A DNA stretch of 64,000 nucleotides, taken from Sphingobium sp. YR768 (GTDB lineage: Bacteria > Pseudomonadota > Alphaproteobacteria > Sphingomonadales > Sphingomonadaceae). Numbering within the stretch: position 1 is the first letter of the stretch; each line of letters starts with the position of its first letter. A program made the position numbers and the translations under genes. Of the stretch, positions 34,701-43,879 are shown one piece after another. The notes beneath the pieces are model-generated. The model was not told where the DNA came from, did no database searches, and saw only the letters and a program-made list of their open reading frames with translations. Location: the NCBI RefSeq assembly GCF_900111125.1, contig NZ_FOGE01000003.1, positions 394,504 through 458,503 on the forward strand. The letters run 5' to 3'.

Positions 34701-35399
34701 TTAGTCATCCCCTCTGGGCTTGGGCAGCAGCAAAGCGAGCAGGATGGCGCGACATTCGCCGTCAATCACCCCGTCGATCAGTTCGGGACGGAAGCGGCGC
34801 TGAAAGGCGACGACGGCCGGCTGCGGCTCGGCAATGTCATAGCCGAAGCGCTCCAGCGCCAGCATGAAGCCGCCATCGGTCCAGTGCGGGTCCATCAGAT
34901 TCTTGGTCGGACGCGGCAGCGCCAGCCGCAAGCGCGCCAGTTGCCCCCATGGGAAAAGCTCGCCCGGATCCTGCTTGCGGGCGGGCGCGATGTCGCTGTG
35001 GCCGACAATATTGCCCCGTGTAATCCGGTGCCGCTGGATGATGTCATGCACCAGCGGGATCAGCGACCCCATCTGCGCTTCGGGAAAGGGACGATAGCCC
35101 CATTCATGGCCGGGATTGACGATCTCTATGCCGATGCTGGCGGAATTGATGTCGTCCATGCCGCGCCAGTGGGATCGCCCCGCATGCCATGCCCGCTTGC
35201 CTTCATCGACCATGCGGACGATCTGCCCGTCTTCGGTCACGACATAATGGGCAGACACCTTCGATTCCGGATTGGCCAGCCAGTCGATCGCGCTCTGCGC
35301 ATCAGGCATCCCGGTATAATGCAGCACCAGCATCGTGATGGGCAGGCGGCGCTCGTCGAAATTGGGGGACGGCGTTTCGATCATGGGGATGTCGGTCAT
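34701..35399 (-). CDS. N-acetylmuramoyl-L-alanine amidase (AmpD/AmiD type)
   Basis: A 232-residue zinc amidase that removes the peptide from murein sugars. The Amidase_2 domain has the zinc ligands in MLVLHYTGMPDAQSA and GHSDIAPARKQDPGELFPW, and WHAGRSHW in between. A C-terminal ~60-residue peptidoglycan-binding domain follows (FGYDIAEPQPAVVAFQRRFR). No signal peptide is seen, which suggests the cytoplasmic recycling role, though the extra domain resembles AmiD. It ends 28 bases from rnpB. Confidence 0.9.
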   Translation of the reverse strand: MTDIPMIETPSPNFDERRLPITMLVLHYTGMPDAQSAIDWLANPESKVSAHYVVTEDGQIVRMVDEGKRAWHAGRSHWRGMDDINSASIGIEIVNPGHEWGYRPFPEAQMGSLIPLVHDIIQRHRITRGNIVGHSDIAPARKQDPGELFPWGQLARLRLALPRPTKNLMDPHWTDGGFMLALERFGYDIAEPQPAVVAFQRRFRPELIDGVIDGECRAILLALLLPKPRGDD

Positions 35400-35552
35400 C
35401 GGGAAAGGCCAGTCACTTCCAGCTGTTCGGTCATCGCGCCCTTCCGACCCACCTTCTTGTTACCGGCGGTCTGGAGCCGACAATGGCAGCGAGAAGCGCA
35501 GCAATCAAGCTGGGTTAACGACCGACAAACAGATGGACGACAGGGAACGAAT

Positions 35553-36428
35553 TCAGCAGACCCGCCGCATGGCCCCGCCGGCGCAATCGGGCTGCAAAAC
35601 CTTGCAGGCATAGCCGCCGCGAAATTCGGCATGGGGCACGAAATCATCCCCCTGCCCAATCACCGTTTCGCCCGCCCCCAGCAACAGCACGCTGTTCGCA
35701 TGGCTATGTCGCGCCAGCAGGTGCAGCACCGCCTGACGCCGCTCCGGCGTGAAGTAGAGCAGGACATTGCGGCACAGCAGCAGATCATATTCGCCTGAAG
35801 GCGCCCGCGGATCGAACAGATTGTCGCGGCGGAAATCGATCATCCGGCGCAGTTCGGCGCTGGCCCGCCAATCCTCTCCATGGGGTTCGAACCATTTCAG
35901 CAGATCGCCGACCGACAGCCCGCGCTGCACGTCCATCTGCGAAAAGACACCCGACCGCGCCTGATCGATTGCGGCGGTGGAAATGTCCGTCGCCAGTATC
36001 TCGATCCGCCACCCCTGCCAGCGGGCCGCGTCATTGCGCATGCGGATCGCCAGCGAATAGGCTTCCTGGCCAGTCGAACAGCCCGCGCTCCAGATCCGCA
36101 ACGTCCGGTCGGATCGCTCCTGCTGGATATGCGGCAATATCTGGCGATGGACCATGTCGAAGACCTGGAGGTCGCGGAAAAAGCTGCTCTCATTGTTGAG
36201 CAGCGCGTTGACAACATCCTCTTCCAGCGCAGCATTGCGCTTGCCGACCACCTGCGCCGCCAGGTCATCCATGTCGCGCAGGTTATGGGTGCGAATGACC
36301 GGCCGCAGCGCGGTTTCCATGCGCCAGGCCCGGCCTTCCGACAATATCTGCCCCGTGCGCGCCTCCAGCAGGCCCGACAGGATGCGCGCGGCCCCCCGCC
36401 ATGCGACGCCGTCGGGAAGCGGCGCCAT
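35553..36428 (-). CDS. cheR: Chemotaxis protein methyltransferase CheR
   Basis: A 291-residue SAM-dependent methyltransferase that methylates glutamates on chemoreceptors. The N-terminal helical domain is followed by NNESSFFRDLQVFD, the SAM-binding IWSAGCSTGQEAYSLAIRM, ILATDISTAAIDQAR, and YDLLLCRNVLLYFTPERR. The start at ATG 36428 shares one base with the cheB stop. The frame is open far upstream only as a cheB shadow. Last gene of cheA-W-Y-B-R. Confidence 0.95.
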   Translation of the reverse strand: MAPLPDGVAWRGAARILSGLLEARTGQILSEGRAWRMETALRPVIRTHNLRDMDDLAAQVVGKRNAALEEDVVNALLNNESSFFRDLQVFDMVHRQILPHIQQERSDRTLRIWSAGCSTGQEAYSLAIRMRNDAARWQGWRIEILATDISTAAIDQARSGVFSQMDVQRGLSVGDLLKWFEPHGEDWRASAELRRMIDFRRDNLFDPRAPSGEYDLLLCRNVLLYFTPERRQAVLHLLARHSHANSVLLLGAGETVIGQGDDFVPHAEFRGGYACKVLQPDCAGGAMRRVC

Positions 36429-37507
36429 CAGGCGGCCACCCGCCCGCGCCGGGCCACGAAGGTCATGATCGTCTGCGGCTCCATGATCGCGCAGGTCAGT
36501 CCCGCACCCGCCACCGATCCGGGCATGCCCCAGACCACGCTGCTCGCTTCGTCCTGCGCGACGATCCAGCCGCCCGCCGCAACGATATCCCGCGCGCCAG
36601 CCGTGCCGTCCCGGCCCATGCCGGTCAGGACGACGCCCGCCGCCCCCGCGCCATAGACTTCGGCCATGCTGGCGAACATCGGATCGACGCCGGGCAAATT
36701 GCCTGCCGGGGTTCGTTCCGGGTTCAGGATGATGTTGACCCGCCCATGCAGGCCCCGCCTTATCTGGAGATTGGCGTCCCCCGGCGCGACATAGACGGTG
36801 TCGGGCATCAGCAGGTCGCCCGTTTCGGCCACCTTCACGCGCAGGCTGGTCATGCGCGACAATTGCTGGGCGAAGTAGCCGGTGAAGCTGACAGGCAGAT
36901 GCTGGGTCAGCAGCACCGGCACGCCCAGCGGCGCGGCCAGCCCCTGGAATAACTGACCCAGAGCATGAATGCCCCCGGTCGAGGCGCCAATGCCAAGGCA
37001 CCCCAGCGGCGCGTCGGCCGGCACGGCAGCGACAGGCGTAGGCGTCCGGGAAAAGGCCACCGGGCGATCACCGAACAGTCGGTTCAGCCGCTCGATCAAT
37101 GCCTGCGGAAATTGCTCGCCAAAGCTGCCGCTGCCCGGCTTCGACACGATATCGCTGGCGCCTAGTGCCAGAGCCTCGACCGCAGCAGCGCTGCCCTCCT
37201 CGCACTTGCCGGACAGGATCGCGACCTTGACCGACGGATTGGTGCGCAGGATTTGTGGCAGGGCGGCAAGCCCGCTCTGTCCCGGCAATTCGATGTCCAG
37301 CAGCACCAGATCCACCGCATGATCCGCCAGATAGCCAAGCGCATGTTCGGCGCTGTTCGTCTTGTGGACGACGCGATAGGCCGGATCGGCATTGAGGATA
37401 CGTTCGATCACGGTGCGGACGACAACCGAATCGTCGACGACCAGCGTGCGGACACGGCTGGCATCGCTCCTGTCACTGGTCGTAATCGGCATGATGGCAG
37501 TCATCAT
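36428..37507 (-). CDS. cheB: Chemotaxis response regulator protein-glutamate methylesterase CheB
   Basis: A 359-residue protein with an N-terminal receiver (DD in TLVVDDSVVVRTVIERIL, phospho-acceptor D71 in DLVLLDIELPGQSG) and a C-terminal methylesterase. The catalytic triad is expected at Ser of GIGASTGGIHALG, His of LLTQHLPVSFTGYF and Asp of LTGMGRDGTAGARD. It opposes CheR for adaptation. An in-frame ATG a few codons later (MPITTSDRS) is an alternative start. Confidence 0.95.
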   Translation of the reverse strand: MMTAIMPITTSDRSDASRVRTLVVDDSVVVRTVIERILNADPAYRVVHKTNSAEHALGYLADHAVDLVLLDIELPGQSGLAALPQILRTNPSVKVAILSGKCEEGSAAAVEALALGASDIVSKPGSGSFGEQFPQALIERLNRLFGDRPVAFSRTPTPVAAVPADAPLGCLGIGASTGGIHALGQLFQGLAAPLGVPVLLTQHLPVSFTGYFAQQLSRMTSLRVKVAETGDLLMPDTVYVAPGDANLQIRRGLHGRVNIILNPERTPAGNLPGVDPMFASMAEVYGAGAAGVVLTGMGRDGTAGARDIVAAGGWIVAQDEASSVVWGMPGSVAGAGLTCAIMEPQTIMTFVARRGRVAA

Positions 37508-37574
37508 GAAGACTTTCTGCGCGGAAACGAAGGGAAAGGGCCGGACGGCCTCATGCAGCGGCGAGACAAGGGCG

Positions 37575-37940
37575 TCAGATCACCCCCACGATCGTCAGTT
37601 TGCTTTCCAATGTCTCCCGATCGAACGGCTTCATGACATATTCGTCAGCCCCGGCTTCGACCGCTGCCTTGATATGGCTGATGCCATTTTCGGTGGTGCA
37701 GAAAATGATCTTCGGTCGCGCCGCCATCCGGGCGGTCGACAGCGCCTGAAGAAACTCCATGCCGCTCATCACGGGCATGTTCCAATCCAGCAGCACCACG
37801 TCGGGCGCGGAGGCTTCGCACTGCGTCAGCGCATCCTGCCCATCCACCGCTTCGCTGACCGTCAGGTCCAGCGATTCGAGTATATGTCGCGCCACCTTGC
37901 GGATGACCTTGCTATCGTCGACAACCAGGCAGTTTTTCAT
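37575..37940 (-). CDS. cheY: Chemotaxis response regulator CheY
   Basis: A 121-residue single receiver domain: acidic pair D8-D9 (CLVVDDSKVIRKV), phospho-acceptor D52 (VVLLDWNMPVMSGMEF), Thr in IIFCTTENG and Lys in YVMKPFDRETLESKL. It carries the phosphoryl signal from CheA to the flagellar motor or acts as a phosphate sink. The start at 37940 (MKNCLVVDD) gives the normal length; the open frame upstream overlaps cheW. Confidence 0.95.
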   Translation of the reverse strand: MKNCLVVDDSKVIRKVARHILESLDLTVSEAVDGQDALTQCEASAPDVVLLDWNMPVMSGMEFLQALSTARMAARPKIIFCTTENGISHIKAAVEAGADEYVMKPFDRETLESKLTIVGVI

Positions 37941-38025
37941 GTAGCGTCCCTTGAGGTATTGCGGCCCATTGCATCGGCCATAGGCGACAAAAGCAAGGAT
38001 TTGGTAAACGGGTCGGTAAAAACGG

Positions 38026-38463
38026 CTAGGCCGCCTGCGCTGTCGGACCGCCTTCGATGAAGGCGGACAGCGATACCAACAGCCAGGGATGCCCTTCATG
38101 CTCCACGATCGCACGGGCATAGGGCGCCCATGTCGCGTCAAGTTGCCCGCGCAAGGGCATTTCCCCTTCGGGCACACGGCAGATGTCGGACACGCCATCC
38201 ACCATCAGGCCATAGCTATGCCCGCTGATATTGGCGATGATCGCCAGCCCGCGCTGTTCGGCGGGCGTGCGCCGACCATGGATCAGTGCGGCGACGTCGA
38301 TAATGGTAAGCACCCGACTGCGCAGCGCCGACAGGCCTGCGACATGCGCGCCCATGCCCGGTACGGGCGATATTTCGGTCAGGCGCACAACCGCCTCCAC
38401 CTCACACGCGTCTACCGCGATTCGGGTGCCGGCCAGAGTGGCGAGAAGATAAAGCTGATCCAT
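38026..38463 (-). CDS. cheW: Chemotaxis coupling protein CheW
   Basis: A 145-residue adaptor of the CheW SH3-like fold (YLLATLAGTRIAVDACEVEA, VRLTEISPVPGMGAHVAGLS, LRSRVLTIIDVAALIHGRRT, YGLMVDGVSDICRVPEGEMP). It bridges receptors and CheA. It lies 12 bases after cheA. Confidence 0.93.
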   Translation of the reverse strand: MDQLYLLATLAGTRIAVDACEVEAVVRLTEISPVPGMGAHVAGLSALRSRVLTIIDVAALIHGRRTPAEQRGLAIIANISGHSYGLMVDGVSDICRVPEGEMPLRGQLDATWAPYARAIVEHEGHPWLLVSLSAFIEGGPTAQAA

Positions 38464-38475
38464 GGTCCTGCCCCC

Positions 38476-40845
38476 TTATCCGCGCCGTCCGGCGATCGCC
38501 GCCATCAGCGCGGCCTGGTCATAACGATAGATGCTGCCATCCTGCGGATCGACCGGCCGGGGCGACGCGCGCAATTGCACGACGCGGCACCCCATGATCT
38601 CCGCCGCCTGCGCCGCACCGGCATCGGCGCACAGCACGACATCATCGGGATCGACCGCACTGTCGCCGGGCAGGCCCAGCACGACATCATGCCCGGCCTG
38701 ACGCAACAGAGGCGCCAATATCTCGCGCGTCCACCCATCCTCCGCATCGGCCAGCAGGCAACGCCCGGTCGCGCGCTCAGCCGCCCCTTCTTCGGGCAAG
38801 GATGCGAACAGGGCGAAGGGGTTGATGACTTCCAGATGCTCGCCATCGATCACCGCAACGCCGCTCAGCAGGCCATGCATCGCGATCATGTCCGGCACGG
38901 CGGGCATCTGCACGATGTCCAGCACGGCGGCGACCGGATAACAGGCTTCCCGCCGATCATCGCGCAGGCGCAGCGCCGACACCTTGTCCCGGTCGAACTG
39001 CGACAGGCCGTTCGCTACGGGCACCAGTCGACCATCGAGCCGCACGAAGGCGCGATTGCCCGACCGTCCGAACAGGCGGGAATCGACATCCTCGACCCGT
39101 TCGATCAGCGACAGTTTCAGCAACCGCTTTTCGCCCGACAATTCCTCGAACCGTAGCGCCGCGACCATCTCGACCCCGCTCTGGGCGTCCGCCGCTTCTT
39201 CCTGCTGCCGCGCGGCGCGATCGTCGATGATATCGGGCAGGTTGGCGGCGCTGGCCAGACCCGCCGCGTCCAGCAACAGCATCGGCTTGCCATTGTCGGG
39301 CAGGGTCATGCCGGCATAGACGCCCGTCGCCATCACCAGCGGCGACGCCGGCCGGATCACCAGTTCCTCATGATTGTCGACCGTCGACACCCCCATGGCA
39401 AAGGGCACGCCCGCTGCCGATCGCACGACCATGATAGCGCGCGGCCCCGACTGGGCGGGCTTTTCCATGCCCAGCACATCCTCCAGATCGATCATCGAAT
39501 GGCGCACAGACCGGATCGTCGCGATCTTGGCCCCGCCCACTTCGCTGATCTGCAACGTCTCATTATTGTCGTGCAGGATTTCGACCACCGCCGCGCGCGG
39601 GATAGCGAAATGCTGCCCGCCCGCCCGGACGATCAGGCCCGGAATGATCGTCAGGGTCAGCGGCACGCGCAGCGTGATGCACAGCCCCTTCCCCGGATGA
39701 TTGTCGAGCGCGATGACGCCGCCGATCCGCTCCACATTGGCGCGCACCACGTCCATGCCGACGCCCCGGCCGGAAATGGCGGTCACCTGACTGGCGGTGG
39801 ACAGGCCCGGCTGGAAGATGAGGTCGAGCTTCTCCTGCTCGGTCATCCGTGCAGCCGCCACCGGGGTCAGGCGACCCGCAGCAATCCATTTCTCGACCAG
39901 CCGCGCCGTATTGATGCCAGCACCATCGTCCGCGATCGCGATGACGATCTGGTTGCCGGATTGGCGCGCCTCCACCCGCAGGCTGCCCGCTTCCGCCTTG
40001 CCGACGGCGCGCCTCTGCTCGGGTATCTCGATACCATGATCGATGCTGTTGCGCACGATATGGGTAAGCGGGTCGACGACCATCTCCACCATCTCGCGGT
40101 CCATTTCGACGTCGCCGCCTTCCAGCGTCAGGTCGATACGCTTGCCCAGTTCGCGGCCCAGATCGCGCACCATGCGCGGGATGGCCGCGAACAGCCGGTC
40201 GACGCGCTGCATCCGCGTCTTGGAAATCACGTCGCGCATGTCCGCGACACAGGTCGACAGACGCTCGAACACATTGTCCAATTCGGGGTCGGCGGTCCGC
40301 TCCCGCAGCTTGCGCGACAATTCGTTGCGCGCCAGCACCATGTCCGACACGCCGTTCATCAACTGGTCGATCAGGCTCAAAGGCAGGCGGATCGTGCGCG
40401 GCCCGGTCTGCATGCCGCCCTGACGCGGCGCCGGGGCCTGCGCCTTGATCTCAGGCTCGGCGACCACCTCGTCATCGGGCAGCGCGCTCAGCGCGCCGAT
40501 CAGGAAATCATCATTCTCGCTGGGCAGCGCCGCACCAACAGCCACTGCCTCGGCCAGTTCACCGATACGGTCCATGATGCCCAGCACCGCGCTGACCGTT
40601 GCCGGATCGGCCATGCGCTTGCCCATGCGAATGTCGGACAGCACATCTTCGGCGGCATGGCTCAGCCGTTCGAAACGCGGCAGGTTCAGGAAGCCGCAAC
40701 TGCCCTTCACCGTGTGGAAAAAGCGGAAGATCGCGTCCAGCCGGTCCCGATCCAGCGGATCGGCTTCCCAGGCGACGACCTCACCGGCGAGCGCCTCCAG
40801 CGTCTCCTGCGTTTCGGAGATGAATTCCTGTAATAGTTCGTCCAT
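38476..40845 (-). CDS. cheA: Chemotaxis histidine kinase CheA with extra C-terminal domains
   Basis: A 789-residue kinase. The N-terminal Hpt domain has the phospho-accepting H44 in IFRFFHTVKGSCGF. A dimerisation domain precedes the ATPase domain (HIVRNSIDHGIEIPEQR as N-box, IADDGAGINTARL, SGRGVGMDVVRANVERIGG). A CheW-like domain follows. Beyond it there is a second CheW-like stretch (about residues 545-680) and a terminal ~100-residue segment shaped like a degenerate receiver (RCLLADAEDGWTREILAPLL, DDVVLCADAG). The start at 40845 (MDELLQEFISET) is preferred over 40881. First gene of the che operon. Confidence 0.95.
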   Translation of the reverse strand: MDELLQEFISETQETLEALAGEVVAWEADPLDRDRLDAIFRFFHTVKGSCGFLNLPRFERLSHAAEDVLSDIRMGKRMADPATVSAVLGIMDRIGELAEAVAVGAALPSENDDFLIGALSALPDDEVVAEPEIKAQAPAPRQGGMQTGPRTIRLPLSLIDQLMNGVSDMVLARNELSRKLRERTADPELDNVFERLSTCVADMRDVISKTRMQRVDRLFAAIPRMVRDLGRELGKRIDLTLEGGDVEMDREMVEMVVDPLTHIVRNSIDHGIEIPEQRRAVGKAEAGSLRVEARQSGNQIVIAIADDGAGINTARLVEKWIAAGRLTPVAAARMTEQEKLDLIFQPGLSTASQVTAISGRGVGMDVVRANVERIGGVIALDNHPGKGLCITLRVPLTLTIIPGLIVRAGGQHFAIPRAAVVEILHDNNETLQISEVGGAKIATIRSVRHSMIDLEDVLGMEKPAQSGPRAIMVVRSAAGVPFAMGVSTVDNHEELVIRPASPLVMATGVYAGMTLPDNGKPMLLLDAAGLASAANLPDIIDDRAARQQEEAADAQSGVEMVAALRFEELSGEKRLLKLSLIERVEDVDSRLFGRSGNRAFVRLDGRLVPVANGLSQFDRDKVSALRLRDDRREACYPVAAVLDIVQMPAVPDMIAMHGLLSGVAVIDGEHLEVINPFALFASLPEEGAAERATGRCLLADAEDGWTREILAPLLRQAGHDVVLGLPGDSAVDPDDVVLCADAGAAQAAEIMGCRVVQLRASPRPVDPQDGSIYRYDQAALMAAIAGRRG

Positions 40846-40924
40846 GCCGATAGGCCCCACCGATGCGCGCATCCGCACCATGGCGGGGCGTGGTTAAAGG
40901 GCCGTTAAAGGCGCGAGGAGACGC

Positions 40925-40960
40925 AAAAAGGGGCGCCGCGATCCTGTCGCGACGCCCCTT
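40925..40960 (-). terminator. Terminator downstream of the small lipoprotein gene
   Basis: On the minus strand GGGGCGTCGCGACAGG..CGCGGCGCCCC forms a strong GC stem flanked by AAAA and TTTTTGCG. It lies 25 bases after the lipoprotein stop and 80 bases before cheA. Confidence 0.85.
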
Positions 40961-40984
40961 TTGCTCAGTCAGGAAACTGCCTGA

Positions 40985-41254
40985 TTATTGCTTCTTCTCA
41001 ACGGCGTCGCCGGCCTTTTCGCCTGCTTCGCGCGTCGCATCGGCCTTGTTTTCCAGGGCGTCAGCAGCATTTTCGGCCGCGTTCTCGGCGTTGCCGCTCA
41101 GATTGTCAGCCAGCGCCTCCATATTGTCGGCCTGGTTATCGAGCGCGTCCGCCTGATTCTCGTACGCATTCTCGACCTTGTTTTCCTGCTTGGAATCGCA
41201 TGCAGCGAGCGAAACCATAGCGGCAAGGCCAAGGATAGAGACGAAAGTTTTCAC
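40985..41254 (-). CDS. Small lipoprotein with Ala/Asn/Glu heptad-like repeats
   Basis: An 89-residue protein with a lipoprotein signal (MKTFVSILGLAAMVSLAACD, lipobox LAAC). The mature part is one long predicted helix of repeats such as YENQADALDNQADNMEALAD and NAENAAENAADALENKADAT. The pattern suggests a coiled coil bound to the outer membrane. No family name is offered. It has its own terminator. Confidence 0.75.
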   Translation of the reverse strand: MKTFVSILGLAAMVSLAACDSKQENKVENAYENQADALDNQADNMEALADNLSGNAENAAENAADALENKADATREAGEKAGDAVEKKQ

Positions 41255-41399
41255 GGCGTTTTCTCCTGTTGCGCCCCCATGGGCTACCGTCTTTGGACAA
41301 GGCGCCGACCACCCGCAGGCAGCCAGCCGACCCTGACGGCCATCAACCGGTCGCGCTCCCTATGGTTCCCGCAACCGGCTCGCCTCGTCGCATAAACGC

Positions 41400-41837
41400 T
41401 TATTTTTTGAGCGAATCCCGGATTTCACGCAGCAGCAGCACGTCTTCCGGCGTCGGCGCGGGCGCGGCAGGCGCGGGTTCGGGCTTGGTGGTCAGCTTGT
41501 TCATCACCTTGACCAGCAGGAAGATGATGAAGGCCAGGATGATGAAATTGACCAGCACCGTCAGGAACTGGCCCCAGCCGAACATGGCGACGCCCGCCGC
41601 CTTCAGATCGGCATAGCTTTCCGGATTGCCCTTGAACCCGGCCGGCAACTCACCGAGGCGCACGAAATAACCGGAGAAATCCGCGCCACCAAAGATGAAG
41701 CCGACCACCGGCATGATCAGATCGTCGGTCAGCGACTTGGTGATCGTGGCGAAGGCGCCGCCGATGATCACACCGACCGCCAGGTCCATCACATTGCCGC
41801 GGTTGATGAACGTCTTGAATTCCGAAATCAGCCCCAT
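41400..41837 (-). CDS. mscL: Large-conductance mechanosensitive channel MscL
   Basis: A 145-residue channel subunit with the MscL N-terminus ([20 protein letters not shown]), the pore helix [20 protein letters not shown], a periplasmic loop, the second helix [20 protein letters not shown] and a cytoplasmic C-terminal helix ([15 protein letters not shown]). It opens on osmotic downshock. A single gene, divergent from lemA. Confidence 0.96.
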   Translation of the reverse strand: MGLISEFKTFINRGNVMDLAVGVIIGGAFATITKSLTDDLIMPVVGFIFGGADFSGYFVRLGELPAGFKGNPESYADLKAAGVAMFGWGQFLTVLVNFIILAFIIFLLVKVMNKLTTKPEPAPAAPAPTPEDVLLLREIRDSLKK

Positions 41838-41940
41838 GGTTCAGGCCCCTTATACCATCTGTGATAATGACTGCATGGCCCGTTGCGCCGCGCGGGGCAA
41901 CGTCCTATTTCCACGAGCGATACATAGCCGAGGATGTTCC

Positions 41941-42543
41941 ATGACGCGCCTGCGCCGCTTTTCCGCTTCCCTCCTGCCGGTCTTCGGCGCGCTCGCTTTG
42001 TCCGCGTGCGGCATCAACAGCGTGCCCACTGCGGAGGAGGCGGCCAAGAACAAATGGGGCGACGTGCAGGCCCAATATCAGCGCCGCGCCAATCTGATCG
42101 ATAACATCGTCGCAACGGTGAAGGCAGCGGGCAAGTTGGAGCAGGACACGCTGGTCAAGGTGACAGAGGCGCGTGCTAAGGCGACATCGGTACAACTCAA
42201 TGCCGAAGACCTGTCCGACCCTGCCAAGCTCGCGCAGTTCCAGGCCGCGCAGGCGCAGTTGAGCCAGGGTCTGGGCCGCCTGATCGCGTCGACCGAGGCC
42301 TATCCCGACCTCAAGAGCAACGAGAATTTCCTGCAACTCCAGTCGCAACTGGAAGGTACGGAAAACCGTATCGCCATCGCCATTCGCGATTATAATGCAG
42401 CGGTGCAGGACTATAATGTCCGTATCCGAACCTTCCCCGACGCGATCGGCGCCAAGCTGATCCACGGCGCCAAGCCCATGACCCCGTTCCAGGCGACCAC
42501 GCCCAGCGCGGAAGAAGCGCCCAAGGTCGATTTCGGCAAATAA
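41941..42543 (+). CDS. lemA: LemA family protein
   Basis: A 200-residue membrane-anchored helical protein. The N-terminus has a signal/lipobox (LPVFGALALSACG), then the LemA core: WGDVQAQYQRRANLIDNIVA, EAYPDLKSNENFLQLQSQLE, GTENRIAIAIRDYNAAVQDY and FPDAIGAKL. The start at ATG 41941 gives the signal sequence. It heads a run with three TPM-domain genes, a very common LemA partnership. Confidence 0.93.
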   Translation: MTRLRRFSASLLPVFGALALSACGINSVPTAEEAAKNKWGDVQAQYQRRANLIDNIVATVKAAGKLEQDTLVKVTEARAKATSVQLNAEDLSDPAKLAQFQAAQAQLSQGLGRLIASTEAYPDLKSNENFLQLQSQLEGTENRIAIAIRDYNAAVQDYNVRIRTFPDAIGAKLIHGAKPMTPFQATTPSAEEAPKVDFGK

Positions 42544-42557
42544 GCGACGGATCGGCC

Positions 42558-43064
42558 ATGATCCGTTCCGTCGTCCTGATGGGCCTTGCCATGTTCGGCA
42601 ATAGCGAAGGCGCCTTAGAGGCGCCAAAGCCAGCGATGGAACTGACCGGCCGGGTGGTGGATCGCGCCAACCTGATCGACGACAGGCTGGAAAGCCAGTT
42701 GACCGCCCGGCTCGCGCGATTGCAACGCGAAACCCGCGTCCAGATGGTTGTCGCCACCACCCCCTCGCTCGATGGCCAGAGCATCGACAACTACAGCCTG
42801 AGACTGGCCAATAGCTGGGGCGTCGGCAGCCGGGAGCGCAATGACGGGCTGGTCCTGCTGGTGGCACCGAACGAACGCAAAATGCGCATCGAAGTGGGGA
42901 AAGGCCTTGAGTCCGTGATGACCGACGATCTTTGCGCCGACGTCATCCAGCGCTCTATCATCCCCCGCTTTCGCAAGGGCGACATGGCGGGCGGCATCAT
43001 GGCCGGGATCGACGCCATCCTTCCGGTCCTGAAGGCAAAACCCGCGCTGCGAGACGCCGCATGA
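42558..43064 (+). CDS. TPM-domain protein 1 (YgcG-like), soluble
   Basis: A 168-residue protein consisting almost only of a TPM (TLP18.3/Psb32/MOLO-1) domain: TGRVVDRANLIDDRLESQLT, ETRVQMVVATTPSLDGQSID, LANSWGVGSRERNDGLVLLV, RKMRIEVGKGLESVMTDDLC. A short hydrophobic start may be a signal peptide. It lies 14 bases after lemA and overlaps the next gene by 4 bases. TPM proteins are linked to membrane-protein quality control, but this one's activity is unknown. Confidence 0.88.
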   Translation: MIRSVVLMGLAMFGNSEGALEAPKPAMELTGRVVDRANLIDDRLESQLTARLARLQRETRVQMVVATTPSLDGQSIDNYSLRLANSWGVGSRERNDGLVLLVAPNERKMRIEVGKGLESVMTDDLCADVIQRSIIPRFRKGDMAGGIMAGIDAILPVLKAKPALRDAA

Positions 43065-43879
43065 CGATGATACGCGCTTTCCTGCTGCTGGCGCTGCTCC
43101 TGTGCGCACCGACCGCCTGGGCACAGACTTTCCCCAAATTTGACGACAGCGGCGTGGTCGATGCCGCCAATCTGCTTGATCCTGCCCAGAAACAGGCGCT
43201 GATCACCAAGTTGATCGCGCAGAAGAAGGCCAGCGGGCGATCCCTGATGGTCGCCACCATCCCCGATCTTCAGGGCTATGACATCGCCGACTATGGCTAT
43301 CGGCTGGGCCGCGCCTGGGGGGTCGGTGACAAGAACAGCAATGGCGCCCTGCTGATCGTCGCCCCTGCCGAGCACAAGATGCGGATCGAGGTCGGCTATG
43401 GCCTGGAGGGCATCCTTACCGATGCTCTTTCCTCCCAGATCGTCCGCAATGTCATCACCCCGCACTTCAAGGCAGGCGACATGGTCGGCGGCATCAACGC
43501 CGGTGTCGATGAAATCACCAGCCTCCTTGCCCTACCGCCCGATCAGGCAAAACAGCGTGCGCTCCAAGCCGAAGAGCAGACACGCAGCCAGAAGGATGAT
43601 GGCGGCGGCGGCATCATCGCCTTCTGGATCATCCTGTTCATTATCTTCTTCGTGGTCCTGCCGCTGATGTCGCGTGCGCGCGGCGGCACGCGCTATCGGC
43701 GTGGCGGCGGCGTGCCGCCGGTCATCATCTGGGGGCCGGGTAGCGGCGGATCAGGCTGGGGATCGGGCAGCGGCGGCGGTGGCTGGGGCGGATCGAGTTG
43801 GGGCGGCGGCGACAGCGGAGGCGGCGGCTTTTCGGGCGGCGGCAGCTTCGGCGGCGGCGGCGCATCGGGGGATTGGTGA
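43061..43879 (+). CDS. TPM-domain protein 2 with membrane helix and glycine-rich tail
   Basis: A 272-residue protein. It has a signal peptide (MTMIRAFLLLALLLCAPTAWA), a periplasmic TPM domain (DSGVVDAANLLDPAQKQALI, YRLGRAWGVGDKNSNGALLI, KMRIEVGYGLEGILTDALSS), one membrane helix (IIAFWIILFIIFFVVLPLMS) and a Gly/Ser/Trp-rich tail (SGGSGWGSGSGGGGWGGSSW). This is the classic YgcG layout next to lemA. The start at 43061 overlaps the previous stop by 4 bases. Confidence 0.92.
   Translation: MTMIRAFLLLALLLCAPTAWAQTFPKFDDSGVVDAANLLDPAQKQALITKLIAQKKASGRSLMVATIPDLQGYDIADYGYRLGRAWGVGDKNSNGALLIVAPAEHKMRIEVGYGLEGILTDALSSQIVRNVITPHFKAGDMVGGINAGVDEITSLLALPPDQAKQRALQAEEQTRSQKDDGGGGIIAFWIILFIIFFVVLPLMSRARGGTRYRRGGGVPPVIIWGPGSGGSGWGSGSGGGGWGGSSWGGGDSGGGGFSGGGSFGGGGASGDW

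Noticed and set aside
34401..35798. 465-codon plus-strand open frame
   Set aside because: Its first part is the complement of RNase P RNA and the rest is antisense to the amidase and cheR.
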